A model generated the notes under the pieces. It did not search any database, was not told where the DNA came from, and saw nothing but the letters and a program-made list of their open reading frames with translations. Of a DNA stretch of 64,000 bases, positions 23,412 to 34,488 are shown in pieces. The translations under genes were made by a program, and so were the position numbers. Origin of the DNA: Gautieria morchelliformis (taxonomy: Eukaryota; Basidiomycota; Agaricomycetes; Gomphales; Gomphaceae). The stretch's first letter is position 1. Each line of letters opens with the position of its first letter. Location: the NCBI GenBank assembly GCA_015179125.1, contig WHVA01000296.1, forward strand, positions 1-64,000. The letters run 5' to 3'.

Positions 23412-25150
23412 GGTTTTCATGCCCTGCATGACCGCGTTGAATTTATTCGATGCATGGTGGTACGTCAGTGTGTGCAGGAACCTTTTTTGAAGGCCTCACA
23501 TCACTGTTTCCAGGGTCCAACTGCAGACCTCGCAATCGAAGCGTTCTACATTTCGAAGGAACCATTCCTGGGCTTCACCAGTCAGGCGAGTGCCCACGTA
23601 GCCGACCTGCATGTCTATACTGGTTGTCCCTAGGAGGCAGTTCATTTTCAGCCATCTTAAGATGGCTGCGACGAAGATTTCAAACTCTTCGAGGTCAGAG
23701 CCCCCGGCGTATGGCTCGGGTTGAGCCAGCTTCACACCGGCTTTCGCTAGCACAGACTTCTCCAGGTCTGTGTCCGCGGCGTCTGCCAATGCCATGTGGA
23801 TCATCCGTGTGATCCCGTCGTACGGCTCCAGTGGTACAACGTCAGCCTGATCTGGTATGCACTGGCCCCCTGTTGGGGCCATTGATCGTTCGGCATGGCT
23901 GTGATGCCACGGGGGGCAGGCTGTGGTATGCCCTAACAGGCCCCAGGACCGGGTCGGGGTCAGGATCTGGAGCATTTCGTGCTCTCAAGTCCGGGGGAGT
24001 TTTGTGTCTGGTTTCCCCAGTCAATCCCGCATTGCAGATCCGCAGCCTGCTATTGTAGGCTGTGTGCGCTTGCCGTGCGTCCTGCATGGCTCGCGTGAGA
24101 TGTTCATCAGGCTGCTGGGTGGCGTGGCCCTGGGCCACCGCTTCCTCAGCGGTCCTTGCCAGCAGCTCGAGGGCCCACATATGGTGGCATGTGGCTGCGG
24201 CCTCGTTACACTGCCAGTGCGCGACTTCGAGCTCTAGGCTCTCTGTTGTCGCTTCAGAGTCAGGTTCTGATGTGACCTGCTCTCTGACGATATGTTGGAT
24301 GGTCTTGGGGCTGTCCGTTGGGGCAGCCGGTTCCTCTTGGGGTTCATTTCCAAACCGCACGTCCTGTTCGACCGGGATGGCTGGCAGCAGCATTCACTGC
24401 CTATCCAGCTCCTTTCATCGTGGGTCTTCTGCATCGTGACCGCATTCATTAGCTGCGGATCATCGCGAGCTTTGTTGTGGCGTGTCCCATTCCCCACCTG
24501 AGCGGAGGGCTGTCTGGACGTTCTCCAGCGTGGCCACGTCTTGCAGCCTTATCGTCTCTGCTTGGTGGAGTTCCTTGCCGATCTCTATGATGGTGGTGGC
24601 AATGTTGTCAAGCTGCGAGGTGAGTTGATCGTGCTTGTGGCGCGTGAGGGCGCTCTGGTGCAGTGCATCCTGCACCTGCTTGTTCAGTGCCTCTGCCGTC
24701 TTGTTGTCAATGGCATGAGTTCTTGAGCTCTTGCGACTTGAGCTCGAGTATTCCAAGCCCTCACTGTCGTCTGGGGCTCGCCTTTTTGCCTTCATCCTCC
24801 CTCAGGGATGATCGTCGTCGCTCTGCTTCGTGAGCGGCGGTTCGAATCATGGATTTGTGCCTGTCTCGATGTTGATGCTCTGCCGGCTGACGACGGTGAG
24901 ACCTCTCTGCCTTTTCCTTTGTCTCTGCGCAGAGGGGATTGGGGGGCGGCGCTGGCTTGTCGCCAGGCAGCATCTCGTCTTCGACCATGCTCAGCAAGAC
25001 ATGGTCGTGGTCTTCCTCATCCTCTATTGGGGGGATGAGGGCGGTGAGATCTACAATCTCTCCATCTTCTGGTGTCCTGGACTCTTGGTCCAGGGTAGCC
25101 TCAGCCGTCGTGTCACTGTGCTGCACCTGTGGTGTGGACCGCAAGCTCAA
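23412..25150 (-). pseudogene. Gag of gypsy element C (broken and truncated)
   Basis: Reading from 25150 downward, an acidic N-terminal block (GEIVDLTALIPPIEDEEDHD) leads to a charged region with heptad-like helices (24795-24460: RHKHDQLTSQLDNIATTI) and then the capsid-like Gag domain (VKLAQPEPYAGGSDLEEF, LRWLKMNCLLGTTS, GTRLTGEAQEWFLRNVE). After a TGA at 23496-23498 the frame continues with GLQKRFLHTLTYHHASNKF until it is cut at 23412 by the gypsy A LTR. Several frame changes occur. No pol follows because the element is truncated. The Gag role (particle core) is from family knowledge. Confidence 0.7.
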
Positions 25151-25411
25151 CGCTTGTGTCCGTCTTCAACTGCATGGAATCATCACGCTCGCAGCTGACA
25201 GTAGAGGGTCTACTGGAGGGTCTCAATGATGTTTAGTCGTCGACCCAGCAATCTTTTCAAGATTGCTTCGAATACACAATCGGTTGGTCCCGTGGCGATC
25301 AACCGCAGGATAGTTCAAAAAGGTGTAAAGATGTCGATCTTAAGCCTCACGTCACAAGGGCACAACAGAACTTGACCAATGTGTGGTGTTCTGAGTGCTA
25401 CGTAGTGACAG

Positions 25412-25747
25412 TGTAAGGGTAAGATGCGATGGGGACCGCTAACTGGATCCCATGCATAACTATACAGTGGGTCCCTAAGGGGCCCACTGGGATTATGTAA
25501 TAACTAGTGTACAGATAGATACATAGGTTATTTACAATAAAGCAGAAGTGGAGAAATGCAATGAAAACAGGTGCAGGTGATAGCATGGTAAAGTCCGAAC
25601 TCACCAAATTCTGCCAAAGTCCAAAGTTGTACGTTCATATTAGTATCACGATTTTGCTGAAAAATATTTTTGCACACACCTCATTAAACACACTCTTCCT
25701 CACATCTCCCAGCCTATCACAATACCCAATCCCACTGTAACTTAACA
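25412..25747 (-). repeat. possible 5' LTR of gypsy element C
   Basis: On the minus strand this stretch would start TGTTAAGTTACAG and end CATCTTACCCTTACA, the same CCTTACA end as elements B and D, about 260 bp upstream of the gag start. It holds a hairpin, CAGTGGG with CCCACTG. With only one copy in view the boundaries are a guess. Confidence 0.35.
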
Positions 25748-25751
25748 TTAG

Positions 25752-26916
25752 ATGGAAACTTGGGTGAGTAACAAAACAGCTCACCCTGGAAGAGTCCCCA
25801 TAGCCCCACCACATCGAACCACAGCCAAGGTACAAGAGGAGCGTGCAGCTAAAGCTCAGGCTAAAGCAGCTCTTATAGAGGCCAAGGTAAAAAGGGTCAA
25901 CCATGCAGCTGAGTTTGACCGGGATAACATTGCCAACAAGGACCTCGTGGATGCTACTCCCTGTCCACCCTTTACTCCAAAGCCATGGCCGCCTCTTCAT
26001 AACCGCAAAGCCCATCATACCCCCAAAGCTGCCCTTAAACCCATTGAAGAGTCAAGTGATGTCAAGGTGACAGACGACCAAAGTTTGTTCATACCTCCCA
26101 ACTCTGAAATTTCTGTAGTTGGCAACTCAGAGGTTGAAAGTGAAGCGGCGCCATCTCCTGCCAAGAAGAGGAAGCCTGAAATTAGAAAGCATGCCAAGCC
26201 GAAAGCAACCACAACAAAGAAGGCAATGACCACAGCCAAGAAGTCCATGGTGAAGTCAGTGGGGAAGAAGAGAGTTGAGGTGTCAGATGTTGAGATGGCA
26301 GACTCTGAGGCAGAACCAGTCAAGGTGCCCAAGCCAAAGAAAGAAAAGGTGCGGGTGCAGGATAAGATCAACATCACTGCAAAGGAAAGGCGGATGCTCA
26401 CAACTTTTTATTACATGTAGCTTCACCCATTTTATTCTCAAATTATAGAAAAGAAGAGGACGAAAGTATATGCCAATCTTATTGTTGGGCTATAAATAAT
26501 TTTTATTTTGTCCCTCCCCAAGCGGCAGCTCCACCGACGAGAATGCCTCTGCCAATTTTTACGTCTCTTCTTATTTTTTCTACCCACTTTTAATATACAC
26601 TATATCATTATAACTATTCATATATATTACAAATATCTACACAACTACTATTACTCCATATGGTAGTCCAATACTCTCTCATTATAACTAGTCATACTAA
26701 TACTCCTACTCATATCTGTTACAAGTATCTCTCCAAGTATCTGTTACTCTATCTTGTAGTCTAATACTCTCTCATATGTATATATATCTTCGAGATGTTT
26801 AAATATATACAGAATCATCTAATAACATCTATTATTCTTCTTATAAATACTACTACTATACATAACCATTATGAATATCCTCCAAATAGCAGAGAAGGAA
26901 TTGCCTGGAAACAACT
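25752..26916 (+). pseudogene. unknown Lys/Ala/Pro-rich ORF interrupted by MITE
   Basis: The start at 25752 (METWVSNKTAHPGRVP) opens a 213-residue frame up to the MITE. It has an Ala/Lys coiled region (EERAAKAQAKAALIEAK), a Pro-rich part and two nuclear-type basic clusters (KKRKPEIRKHAKPK, KKAMTTAKKSMVK) and ends in KEKVRVQDKINITAKE. The 495-bp MITE enters here. Removing it with one AAA copy lets the frame run on as IAEKELPGNN to a TAA at about 26916. I recall similar leader proteins next to Agaricomycete transposons, but no domain can be named. The MITE itself supplies a premature stop (TAG at 26418). Confidence 0.55.
26389..26883 (-). mobile_element. 495-bp MITE, copy 2 (inverted relative to copy 1)
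   Basis: Reverse-complement copy of 9375-9869, the same 495-bp length and near identical by eye. Target duplication is AAA (26386-26388 and 26884-26886). It sits in a coding exon, and the open frame resumes correctly after the second AAA, which independently supports the 3-bp duplication and exact ends. Confidence 0.85.
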
Positions 26917-27346
26917 AAAGCTGGAAAAAACATACCATGTGCATGAACCACCGCCTCCCAAAATGGTAACTCACCCATATGGATCCCCCATTGTGCCGCT
27001 GACAAACCCACCACAAAGTAGCAATCAGCAATCCCCAAATGTTCATTCACCCACATGGATCCCCTGTGGCACACCGTTATTCAAAAAATCACCATGGGTC
27101 TTACTGAGCCACAGTGCCAATGCCAAGGCAGCCTCCCAGCCCTGCTGACAAAGCTGCAGAAAACCTACCATGTGCGTGAACTACCACCTCCCAAAGTGGT
27201 AAATCACCCAGATGGATACCCCGTTGCACCACTGACAAATCTGCAAAAAAGGCATATAAACACCGTCTCCCAAAATGGTGATTCACCCACATGGATCTCC
27301 CGTGGCACAACGTAATTCAAAATATGGGTGTGTTTCTTACTGAGCC
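26917..27346. repeat. two-copy tandem duplication, about 235 bp
   Basis: Unit 1 (about 26917-27110) and unit 2 (about 27150-27346) share ordered blocks: TACCATGTGC, CCTCCCAAA, CACCCA.ATGGAT, TGACAAA, ATTCACCCACATGGATC and CTTACTGAGCC. Within each unit the CACCCACATGGATC motif appears twice. Similarity is moderate, so it is old. Function unknown. Confidence 0.6.
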
Positions 27347-27461
27347 TCCCTGACCTTAAATCAACCCTCATTATTCACTGGCTCTGTTTTCCTAATTGTA
27401 CGTTGTTAAATCTTCCATTACTTCAATGTTTTTCATGCAGCCTTTCCCCTCTTCTTCAGCC

Positions 27462-28430
27462 ATGGATGCCTCTAACTGTCTACAAATCCCCCACAATCCC
27501 TTGTCACCCCCAGGTCCATTATCACCTGCATCACACAGATCACCATCCACAGCAGGCATGAGCACATTGTCCTCACCGTCCTCCAACAGCCGCACATCCC
27601 CTTTCCCCCACACATCCCAAAGAACGCAACATCAGGCAACAACCGAGCATCGCGATGCCTACTCCCATCCAGCTACAGTTGCATTCGTTACTGCTCATCC
27701 TGGATGTACTATTCGCAAGTTTGGCCAATATATCCTCCTTCAAACACACGGCCAGGGCACGTTTGCAACGGTAAAGCTCAGGCTGCATTCTCAGCGGGGT
27801 GAAGAAGTTGCTGTCAAACTCATTCGGAGCAGCAATGTGGACAGTCCCGTTGGAATGACCCAGGTTCAACAGGAGATAGAGGTACTTAGGGTGAGTGCTC
27901 ACCACATCTACCAAGCCTGCAACTCATCAGATCATTAGAATATCCAACATCCCAACATCATCTGGCTGTATGAGGTCATTCAGACTGACAATTGTATTGG
28001 AATTGTTCTCCAGTATGCCTCGGGCGGTGATTTGTTCGATCACATCCTCTCCCACGAACACCTTAAATACCAGAACACATGCAAACTGTTTGCACAGCTC
28101 ATCTCCGGCATTTCATACATGCACGCCAAGAACATTGTCCACCGAGATCTTAAGCTCGAGAACCTGCTCCTCGACACAAATCACAACCTCCTCATTACTG
28201 ACTTTGGGTTTGCCAACCGCTTCGACCAGCACCCCGATCACCTCATGAAGACCTGCTGCGGTTCTCCTTGCTACGCTTGCCACACAATCGGGTCCGAGTG
28301 CGGCGAGGATTTCGCTTCTGTGCCTATCAAACCCCCGACGCAGCTTTACAACACCAGCTGCTCTGGGTCTGTGGATAGTCCTAGCATCTCTTCGTACACA
28401 GCGGCAGAAGCTCACCTTTCCGTCCCGTAG
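27462..28430 (+). pseudogene. Kin4-like Ser/Thr protein kinase, truncated
   Basis: Exon 1 (to 27890) has a Ser/Pro-rich leader, then kinase subdomains: FGQYILLQTHGQGTFATVKL (the third Gly of the P-loop is Ala) and the catalytic Lys in EVAVKLIR. A 48-nt intron (GTGAGT at 27891, TTAG ending at 27938) joins NIQHPNIIWLYEVI. Exon 2 carries YASGGDLFDHIL, the HRD loop IVHRDLKLENLL, DFG in ITDFGFANRF and CGSPCYA. It then breaks at about 28270 into unrelated sequence, so the APE motif and the whole C-lobe are lost. The closest family by recall is Kin4 and related AMPK-like kinases (spindle position and cell polarity). About 200 of 260 kinase residues are present and it cannot be active. Alternatives include other CAMK-group kinases. 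Confidence 0.75.
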
Positions 28431-28434
28431 GCAG

Positions 28435-29030
28435 GTGGATGAACAGTCCCCCCACGGCCCATCGTCTCCTCCCGCACCACGCGCAGGCAGAGAACAAGGC
28501 CACAGCGGCCGCCACCATTCCCAGTTGACCTCCCGCCATATCCATCCCAGGCCCTCACATCAGCGTGCTGTTGCCTCACAGGGGTGCCGCCGATGGACTC
28601 GAGCGTGTGGGGTATGCAGATTCCGCCAGGCCCGCTGGTGGGATCTCAGTAACCCCCACGCTCCGCCTAATCCTCCCAATGATCACCATCGGCACTCGCA
28701 TCATCACCCTCATCTTGTGCCATGTCCTTAATCGAATAGTACCCGACTCTGTGTTTTATCGGCAACTTCTCCGACTAGCCGCCTCGGAAGTCTTCATACG
28801 GTAGCCCATTCACACCACCCGCTGTCGACTTGCCTGCCATCCCAACAAACTACACCATGCATTACCTCTTTATGGGCGGGCGGCATTGATTCCCAAAGTA
28901 GGCTTGAAGGTGTGTGTGTAAATACGCGTTTTGGGATTTTGGTGGTCGAAAGTGATGTTCCATTCACTGAGTCGAACATTGCTTTCGACCAGAAGGCGCC
29001 ATACAACGATACGAGGCTAACAACAACAAA
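28435..29030. other. GC-rich stretch without an assignable gene
   Basis: Several Pro/His/Arg-rich frames, possibly remains of the kinase C-terminus, but nothing aligns to a known motif. The last 100 bases lead into a chromodomain fragment. Confidence 0.35.
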
Positions 29031-29276
29031 TTGTTCCCTCGTCGTGAGGCCAAGTCATTTTATGACTTTGGAGCGAATGACAACAAGGAGTGGCTCGTCG
29101 ACGAGATTATCGCACATCGATGGATAAACTCGATGGACCTGGAGTTCCAGGTCTGCTGGACCTTAGGCGAAGCGACATGGGAACCCATGTCATCATGCAA
29201 GGACCTTGAAGCCCTAGACAGCTACCTAGAGCTCTGGGGGGTGGGAAAGCCACGCGACCTCCCCAGACACCGCTAG
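29031..29276 (+). pseudogene. gypsy chromodomain fragment
   Basis: A frame starting REAKSFYDFGANDNKEW and continuing WLVDEIIAHRW, EFQVCWTLGEATWEP and LDSYLELWGV fits the C-terminal chromodomain that ends Pol in one basidiomycete Ty3/gypsy lineage, a lineage distinct from A and B. Everything upstream of the domain is missing. The usual VKW is VCW. Confidence 0.7.
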
Positions 29277-29680
29277 ACATGTCTGTCATGTGCACACCAC
29301 GTGACGCACTGGCCACGGTGCGGTTAAATATTCGCCTCAGATCTTTCCGAGAGCGCATCGCTTCGTGGAAGCAAACCACCATCATCTCCCCATGAAGATG
29401 ATGCCCCCAAAGATGGGATGGACATTGGAGCGGTGGCTCCTGGAGCGGAGTAGGCCAGACACCCGGCCCTGGGCTGAGGTACAGTCAGGGAGTCGGGGTA
29501 CTGTAGTAGTCACTGTCACATAGATTATGTCACAGACAATCCCTTCTGCCACTACCTTCAGCACGCTTCCGCTGCAAGCATCCCAGCTCTTCTCCCTGAG
29601 TACTGAGAGCTGCCTCTCCATGTGGTGACACCGTGAGATTCAATCCTGACTAATACCTGCCGCGACAAGATACGAAAAAG
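29277..29680. other. spacer between chromodomain and gag-like relic
   Basis: Could contain an LTR between the end of one gypsy element and the start of another, but no TG...CA boundary pair can be established. Confidence 0.3.
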
Positions 29681-29905
29681 ATGACCGCGCCGCTCTTCTA
29701 TGGCGATTACCGCAAACAGGAGTCAGGATGGCTCGAAAAATTTCTAAGCGACTGCAGAGACCACAAATGGGAGGTGGGGAGGCAGATTGAATACCTGAGG
29801 CTCAGTTTGGTTTACAGTTCGCCAGCCGGGCAGTGGTTCACGTGCAACTATGAGGACTTAGACACAACTTGGCCAGAGATTGAACGCGCATTCTGCACGA
29901 GATAG
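29681..29905 (+). pseudogene. gag-like fragment
   Basis: 74 residues starting MTAPLFYGDYRKQESGWLEK and continuing SAGQWF-like spacing (SSPAGQWFTCNYEDLDTTW, EIERAFCTR) resemble the first part of the retrotransposon Gag capsid domain (P.F.GD...WL, then a W of the C-terminal helix). It stops at a TAG at 29903. There is no zinc knuckle or pol after it. Confidence 0.5.
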
Positions 29906-30706
29906 CCACAGACAGCCACGCACGAGCCCATACCTGCGATAGAAGATGAGGCCAAGCGTGAAATGGGGAAAGCAGAGCTAAGGGCCAAGCCGGAAAATGC
30001 TCGAGCAGATGAGGGCACACCAGATGCACAGGACCAGGCCATGAGCGCGACACGGAGCCAGCGAACGAGGAAGAAGAACCAGTCACGCAGAGATAGAGAG
30101 CGCGAGAGGAGACAGCTCCAATCAGAGGTAGACCGCCAAGAGAGCTTACCCAACGCAAATGAGCTAGCGAACCAGAGAACGCGCGAGCTCGAGCACAGCA
30201 GAGAGCGAGAGGCAGAGCACGAGTTCACGGACAGAGGCGGCCGAGAGAGGGCAGTCAGCGGGGCAGACCGGGAGCTGGAAAGGGAGACGGCTCGCGGCCG
30301 CACGACGACGATGACGGTACAGCGACAATGCGCTGTGTCAGCCCCACCAGCCCCACGCACCCACGCACGACGGCTGCCACCGGTGCCGCGCGCGCGGCAG
30401 AACAGCGAGCCCAGGTACGCCCAAAGCCAGATGCGACCTGACCGCGCAGACACAGACCCCGAACCAGACCGCGACCACGCAGAATACGCGGGAGGCAGCC
30501 ATGCAGACCCTAGAAGCCACATGGACAGACATGGGGACCCAGAAGAACGACCCCGGGACCCGCACAACGACCCGCGAGATGCAGATGCAGACAGAAGATG
30601 ACGCACTGCGGACCCGCGGGATGAACGAGAGGGGGACCAGGGAGACGAGGGGAAAGGGAACGAGGTACAGAGAGATGGTGAGGGGGGACAGCGGCGGCAC
30701 AGGCGT
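29906..30706 (+). other. Arg/Glu/Asp-rich low-complexity sequence
   Basis: A G/A/C-rich tract codes on the plus strand for a highly charged sequence (RSQRTRKKNQSRRDRERER, later DPRDADADRR). It may be the low-complexity leader of the gag relic or of the Plavaka gene that follows. The long minus-strand frame here is a shadow caused by base composition. Confidence 0.4.
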
Positions 30707-33387
30707 TGAGGACTCAGGACGCAGCCACGCAGACGCCCGACGACATGACAGGGCTCAAAGCAACGCCATCTGACCCCACGACAAATACGCCAGCAGAGGA
30801 GGTTATTCTCATGTTGGAACGCGAAATGCACAAAGATCAGGAACGAGAGGCGGAAGAATCACGTATGTTTATTTATTGTCAACATACCTCTCGTCTCATT
30901 GAATTTAGTAACATAGAGCTCTGCAACCTTACACAGCCAGACATGGACAACATCAAAATGTTTGGGTTACGATTAGAGGCGAACATATCGCGGCGCTGTT
31001 CCTCGTTGTTCCGTCGTGCATACCACGACCGTATCGACCTCGATACATTCTACCTGATGCATCGCAGAATCGCGATCCTCGCGGGTATCAAACCAGTGAT
31101 CCTTGACTGCTGCCCTAATTCATGTTGCGCTTTCAGACGCGAATTTATAAACGACGATATATGCAGCTTTTGCAAGGAGTCCAGGCATGATGAGTCTAAC
31201 CCCCCCCAGGCACAGTTTGAGTATCTCCCGGTTATACCTCGACTGCAAGCTTTCCTCCACAACCCTGCCATGATTGAGAAATTACAATATCGTGCGAACT
31301 GCGTGCACACTCCTGGTGAATACATCGACATATTCGATGGGTCTCACTACAGGGACCTCTTGGAATCTTATGTGGAAGTCGATGGTGTGCATCTCCCTCA
31401 CTGGCATTTTGAAAGTCCCCATGATATCGCACTGGGATTGTTATCAGACGGCGTTGAGGTTTTCAAAAACATTCGCGGCGGCTGCGCAACTGCTTGGCCT
31501 TTCCTGGTCGAAGTACATAACTTGGACCCTGAAATCCGTATTATGTTGAAGTATCTCATGCCCCTCGGAATCGTACATGGTCCTCACCCCCCAAAGACCA
31601 CAACTCGTTCCTTGACCTCTTTTATCTGGAGATGCGCCTGCTAGCCTACGGGGTCCCTTCGTATCATGCACAAGAGCGTGCTAAGGTCATGCTTCGCGCG
31701 TACCTGATTACCAAAATAGCCAAGCTCTCAAAGTCAATCAATACATCAGGGGAGCAAACACATTCTCCCCATGCCGAGCCTGTCGAATACAGGGATGTCG
31801 CGACCCTGACCATGATAACCCGTCTCATTACTATTACCCATTGACAGCACCTCCCGGCGCAATCCGAATGGATGGATCTCCTGGCATCGATTGGGATCCA
31901 TACTCGCTTCCCCTGCGAACTGCTGAAAGTTACAGGCAATCCCTCGAATACATAGAATCAGGCACAGACAAGAAGGAGCGGGAACGTCATGCCATGACGC
32001 AAGGACTCAACGGCGAATCAATTCTGGTCAATCTACCTGGCTTCGACCGTGCCTTGAGCGTTCCCCACGACTTCATGCATCTTATGGAAGAGAATGTCAA
32101 AAAGTATCTGGTGGATCTTTGGACAGGTCGGTTCAAGGGACTGGACACAGGTAATGAAAATTATGAGATTGATCCAGCGCATTGGGTTCTCGTTGGAGAA
32201 GAAACGACTGCTGTTACTGCCACAATTCCCGCCGCGTTTGTTCGCACCATCCCAAACATTGCCAATGAACGTCACCTCTTTACTGCAGAGACCTGGTCGT
32301 TTTGGTTTATATATATGGCACCATATCTCCTTGAAGGCCGACTTGCTCCCAAGTACTACAAGCATTTGATGCTCCTGGTGGAAATCTGCAAAATTTGCTT
32401 GCAGTTTGTTATCACCGATGCGGAAATCGACAACCTTGAGGGCAAGATTATTCATTGGATTCGCAAATATGAAAAGTACGTTGTATACTCTATTCTGGAT
32501 TATCTATGCCTGAACATCTACTGCTATGGAGGTACTACTATCAATATAAAAAGGAGCGATTGTCAACATGCACATCGTGTATCCACGCGCTCTTGCATAT
32601 ACCTGACGATATCCGACGGAATGAACGTGGGTGTACCCGCTTGAGAGATACTGCGGGACTCTTCTGTCAAATCACGTTCCAAGCCATACACTGCCCTCAG
32701 CCGACGCATGATCCATAAGAGCCAGATCGCGTAAATCGAGCACAAGTACAACTTATCACGAGAGCTCGACTTTTCTGACAACATATCTGATATCAGCACT
32801 AAGGAGAAGATTTACCCTGAATGTGTGTGACATCTTCATGTATCCATCATGTTCATGCTACACAATTGCACAGATCCTTTGAGCACTCTTCGTTTCCCCC
32901 GAATCCGCGAGTTCAAGCCTGATGCTGCTCTGCGGCGTAAGACCGCCGCTCATCTTGCCACCCAATTTCTGAAACCACCGACCTTCATTGAACCCCGGCT
33001 CCCAGAGTTTTTCGAATCCTGGGGCAAAGTCCGAATTGCGAACGGCGGTGACTGCATCCGTACAGCCAAAACCGCGGCAAATCGGTCAGGTCGTGACACA
33101 TCATTCGTCCGGGTAAGTCAGTGGTACTGCAGATAGTACGTGTACTGAGATGTCAGTCACTAGTATGATCTACAGGTGGATATTCACGCGCACCATCGCA
33201 ACCGCCCACCAGTCTTCGAGACTCGGTGTTTCTATGGCCAGCTCCACATGATCCTCACCTTCATATTACCTGATCACAAGATGTTTGGAGCACAGCCGTC
33301 ACGTCGATTACTAGCAGTCGTCCAGAGCTGCGATACAGACGGGAGTGATGCGACGCTCGCGCCTGTGACGTACAGGAAGATGCGCAC

Positions 33388-34323
33388 TAGTGATGGGCAC
33401 GGCCCGGCCCAGGCCGCGGCTTAGCCCGAGCCGAGCCGCCAAAAACCCGAGCCAGGCCAGGCCCAAGCCGTTGGTGCGCCGGGCTTCCGGGCCTGGCTCA
33501 GGTTTTGACAAGCCCGAGCCGAGCCCGGAAGCCGCGGCCTCATAGGCGCCCGAACCATAGGATCTTCGGTGGCCAGAAAGGATACTTCTACTTACGGTAA
33601 GCTGGCTTAGAACTGCCAGTTTAGGATTTTAGTCATGGAATGTCATCTATTGTAGTTATTGTGGCCTTACATAAAGGATCTCTTTTTCCGCCGCCGCCGC
33701 CACCCGGCTCTTCACCTTTTCCTTCCGCCCACCATCGCCCCTACCAGGGCCTCGAGAGCCCCGCCCCATCTCCAGCCCCTCCTTCTCCTTCACACCTGGA
33801 CCCACCGAGCCCTTCTCGCTGCCTCCTGTACCCCCGCGCGGCCGCGCCGCCCACCCCTGGCCCTGCAGCGCAGGGTTGAATACCGCGCGTGGCTTATGGC
33901 ACGGCTGACGCACGTCACGTGGCATGTGCAGGTACACGCGAGGAGCGCGAGAGCAGCCTTGCTCCTCAGTGTGCGTGTGCGGGTGTGTGCGGGTGTGTGT
34001 GCGGGTGGGCATGGGTGGGCGTGTGCGCGCACATGCAGCTGCGTACGTGCGTATGGGGGCTGCGGGTGCATGGGGTGGGCCGGCTGGTGTAGGGGAGGCG
34101 GCCGCGACCGCTGCGGGCGGTGGCGATGTGGGTGCGCATGTTGGTACAGGTGCGATACATATCTACTAGTTCCCCACCAACAGGCCGCGGCCCAAGCCGG
34201 GCTTAGCCCGAGCCGAGCCAGGCCGGCTGTTAAGGGCCTGGCTCAGGATTTGGCAAGCCCGAGCCCGAGCAAGCCGGGCCCAAGCCCGGGCTTTGGGGCC
34301 GAGCCGGGCCGTGCCCATCACTA
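33388..34323. mobile_element. 936-bp hAT-like non-autonomous element carrying a gene fragment
   Basis: Perfect 8-bp target duplication ATGCGCAC (33380-33387 and 34324-34331) and terminal inverted repeats TAGTGATGGGCACGGCCCGG at the left, matched by the complement of ...CCGGGCCGTGCCCATCACTA at the right, are diagnostic of hAT. Subterminal regions are dense in GCCCGAGCC motifs. There is no transposase; the interior holds a GC-rich fragment resembling the MUB1-like gene at 42.9-44.1 kb, so the element appears to have captured host sequence. Confidence 0.88.
33850..33980 (-). pseudogene. captured MUB1/samB-like gene fragment
   Basis: On the minus strand THTEEQ, a gap, then KPRAVFNPALQ is read, matching THTEEQGPYREEDMRL ... 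KPRVVFNPALQ of the copy at 43550-43700. Nucleotides align over most of this interval (for example GGGTTGAATACCGCGCGTGGC against GGGTTGAACACCACGCGCGGC, split by small gaps). The neighbouring GT-rich tract also recurs in both copies. The fragment lies between the hAT terminal repeats. Confidence 0.6.
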
Positions 34324-34488
34324 ATGCGCACATCAATGCAGGTCATCGAACTTACCGCCATCAGTTGCGTAATAGGCCGGGTCCCTATTGGGACGACTAA
34401 TATGTGGGGTATCATTGACAGGAGCAATGGTATAGCCCGGCCTTCTTTTATTGAAGACCCAGGATTGATAGAAGAGATGGACATGTAA

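Larger units (their letters stand above)
30707..34488 (+). pseudogene. Plavaka-type transposase 1, interrupted by hAT-like element
   Basis: Multi-exon transposase of the Plavaka group (CACTA-related DNA transposons of basidiomycetes). Blocks: DNIKMFGLRLEANISRR, a Cys-rich finger (CCPNSCCAFRREFINDDIC), FLHNPAMIEKLQYR, VFDGSHYRDL-like DIFDGSHYRDLLES, the hallmark DIALGLLSDGVEVFKNIRGG and MPLGIVHGPHPPK. A second finger (CRACRIQGC) precedes YYYPLTAPPGA, then LPGFDRALSVPHDFMHLMEE, WTGRFKGLDTG, and the terminal region VIGRVPIGTTNMWGIIDRS ending at 34486-34488. An intron at 30863-30916 restores the frame early on. The last exon is split by the 936-bp insertion at 33388-34323; removing it with one target copy restores YRKMRTSMQVIEL. 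The transposase would cut and paste the element in the nucleus. Terminal repeats of the element were not found. Confidence 0.8.

Noticed and set aside
29848..30831. 327-codon frame on the minus strand, Ser/Arg/Cys-rich
   Set aside because: It is opposite a purine-rich, charged plus-strand tract; its composition (Ser, Arg, Leu, Cys) is what that tract produces in antisense, and it has no domain.
33650..34170. Several open frames in the hAT-like element rich in Ala/Arg/His/Thr
   Set aside because: They come from GT/GC simple repeats and GCCCGAGCC subterminal repeats; only the short MUB1-like match was kept.
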